Below, one piece after another: positions 5,183-5,952 of a stretch of 5,952 bases of DNA. The translations under genes and the position numbers were made by a program. Within the stretch, counting starts at the first letter, position 1. Every line of letters starts with the position of its first letter. Origin of the DNA: an uncultured Ruminococcus sp. (GTDB taxonomy: Bacteria; Bacillota; Clostridia; Oscillospirales; CAG-272); contig CACYWX010000214.1 in assembly GCA_902778205.1 (NCBI GenBank), forward strand, positions 1 through 5,952. Reading direction: 5' to 3'. The notes under the pieces are model-generated. The model had not been told where the DNA came from and searched no databases. It saw only the letters and a list, made by a program, of their open reading frames with translations.

Positions 5183-5952
5183 ATGAAACGACGCCTTCTG
5201 ACCCTTCTTCTGGCGGGAGCGGCCGCGGCGGGATCGGCCCTCGCCCTCGTGGGATGCAGAATCGAGCCCGTCCCGTCCGGCGACGCGTCGGGAGAGGTCA
5301 CAGCGCTTTCCATCGTCTCAAACGCCATGGACTACGGGGACTGCTACTCCTTCCGCCTGCGGAACACGGGGGAGGAGATCCTCTTCTCCTGCTCCGAGGA
5401 CGACGGGTCCGGCCGCGTGGAATTCGAGGACATGCCGATGCCGCCCTCTTTTATGGAGCAGTTCACGCGGCTCCTCATGGACACGCAGCTCGACCTGATC
5501 ACCGCGGACAAAGCCGGGAAGAAAAAGCCCTCCGCTCCCGACAAGACCTCGTGGACGGTTTCCGTGACGTGGAAGACCGGTGCGGAGAGGACCATGTACG
5601 AAAAGCCCCCGGAGGAAGCCGCGGTCCGCTCCTTTTTCTCGAAAGCCGCCCGGGCATACGGGATCCCGGAGGACGAGGCCGGAGCGCTGACTTATTTGTA
5701 CATCTCCGCCTCCGCGTCGTGGATCGAAGGGTCCTTCTCCTTCGACGTCCATGAAAAGAAAGGCGGGTATCTCTTCTCCGCGTACTTCACCGAGGTCCTC
5801 TATACAGAGGAAGGAAGCTGGGAGGAGCACACCGTCGAGCTGGACGACGCCCCCCTCTCCGACGCGCAGCTGGAGGCGATCCGGCAGGCCGCGCGGGAAA
5901 GCGGTCTCTACGACTCCCTCGCCTCGAACACGTCCCGGTGGATCTCCCCGAA
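5183..5952 (+). CDS. Hypothetical lipoprotein with internal duplication, runs off right edge
   Basis: The ATG at 5183 opens a frame of 256 codons without a stop, so the C-terminus is missing. The start MKRRLLTLLLAG continues through an Ala-rich hydrophobic segment to the lipobox LVGC with Cys25: a clear signal peptidase II lipoprotein signal. The mature part seems to hold two related halves. Residues 54-100 (CYSFRLRNTGEEILFSC ... EDMPMPPSFMEQFTRLLMD) and 183-240 (GSFSFDVHEKKGGYLFSAY ... DDAPLSDAQLEAIRQAA) share a strand hairpin with LFS, then an acidic strand, then a Pro-capped helix. Between them are SWTVSVTWKTG and a helix FFSKAARAYG. Many Clostridia carry lipoproteins of this general look; I know of no assigned function. 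It follows the SPFH gene by 91 bp on the same strand with a terminator-like hairpin between. The other five frames over this span hold only shadow reading frames. Confidence 0.8.
   Translation, partial: MKRRLLTLLLAGAAAAGSALALVGCRIEPVPSGDASGEVTALSIVSNAMDYGDCYSFRLRNTGEEILFSCSEDDGSGRVEFEDMPMPPSFMEQFTRLLMDTQLDLITADKAGKKKPSAPDKTSWTVSVTWKTGAERTMYEKPPEEAAVRSFFSKAARAYGIPEDEAGALTYLYISASASWIEGSFSFDVHEKKGGYLFSAYFTEVLYTEEGSWEEHTVELDDAPLSDAQLEAIRQAARESGLYDSLASNTSRWISP

Noticed and set aside
3436..5328. A 630-codon minus-strand open frame antisense to the SPFH gene
   Set aside because: It is the shadow of a GC-rich gene with C-ending codons. It has low-complexity Gly/Ala/Leu/Val composition, no signal or motif, and no ribosome binding site; the plus strand clearly encodes an SPFH protein with zinc ribbons.
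5095..5754. A 219-codon plus-strand frame overlapping the last lipoprotein
   Set aside because: It is Arg/Gly-rich with no ribosome binding site at its start; the overlapping frame from 5183 has a near-perfect Shine-Dalgarno site and a lipobox.

Overview
The window looks like two unrelated genomes joined near position 540-605. The left end (1 to about 560) reads as Bacteroidota. It has a minus-strand fimbrillin-family lipoprotein gene without a Shine-Dalgarno site, preceded by a Bacteroidota-type promoter (ATTG, 20 bp, TATCTTTG). Just upstream of that, on the same strand, are a few codons that resemble the last beta-strands of an outer-membrane protein. The rest (about 605 to 5952) is very GC-rich, with all genes on the plus strand. 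Two of its genes carry strong Shine-Dalgarno sites of the Bacillota kind (AAAGGAG; GGAGGTGATC), which Bacteroidota normally lack. This part suggests a GC-rich, gut-type Clostridia relative. A metagenomic assembly or scaffolding chimera is the simplest explanation for the join.

Layout: 1-434 (-) fimbrillin-like lipoprotein, running off the left edge; 464-494 its promoter with a hairpin in the spacer; 512-586 (-) possible outer-membrane protein C-terminus; 584-994 (+) 5'-truncated C-terminal part of a repeat protein; 1050-3557 (+) an 835-residue secreted, probably lipid-anchored, three-repeat protein that is a paralogue of the truncated gene; 3652-5091 (+) an SPFH/Band 7 protein with a Gln-rich linker and four C-terminal zinc ribbons; 5105-5154 a hairpin followed by TTTT; 5183-5952 (+) a second, unrelated lipoprotein with an internal duplication, running off the right edge.

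In the Clostridia part, a cytosolic membrane-scaffold type protein (YdjI-like SPFH with zinc ribbons) sits among secreted lipoproteins of unknown function. The SPFH gene has a strong ribosome binding site and restricted codon use, suggesting high expression. The flanking lipoproteins are hypothetical proteins built from repeats. A joint cell-envelope role is an inference from proximity; no enzyme, transporter or regulator is visible. I saw no tRNA, rRNA, CRISPR array or insertion sequence.
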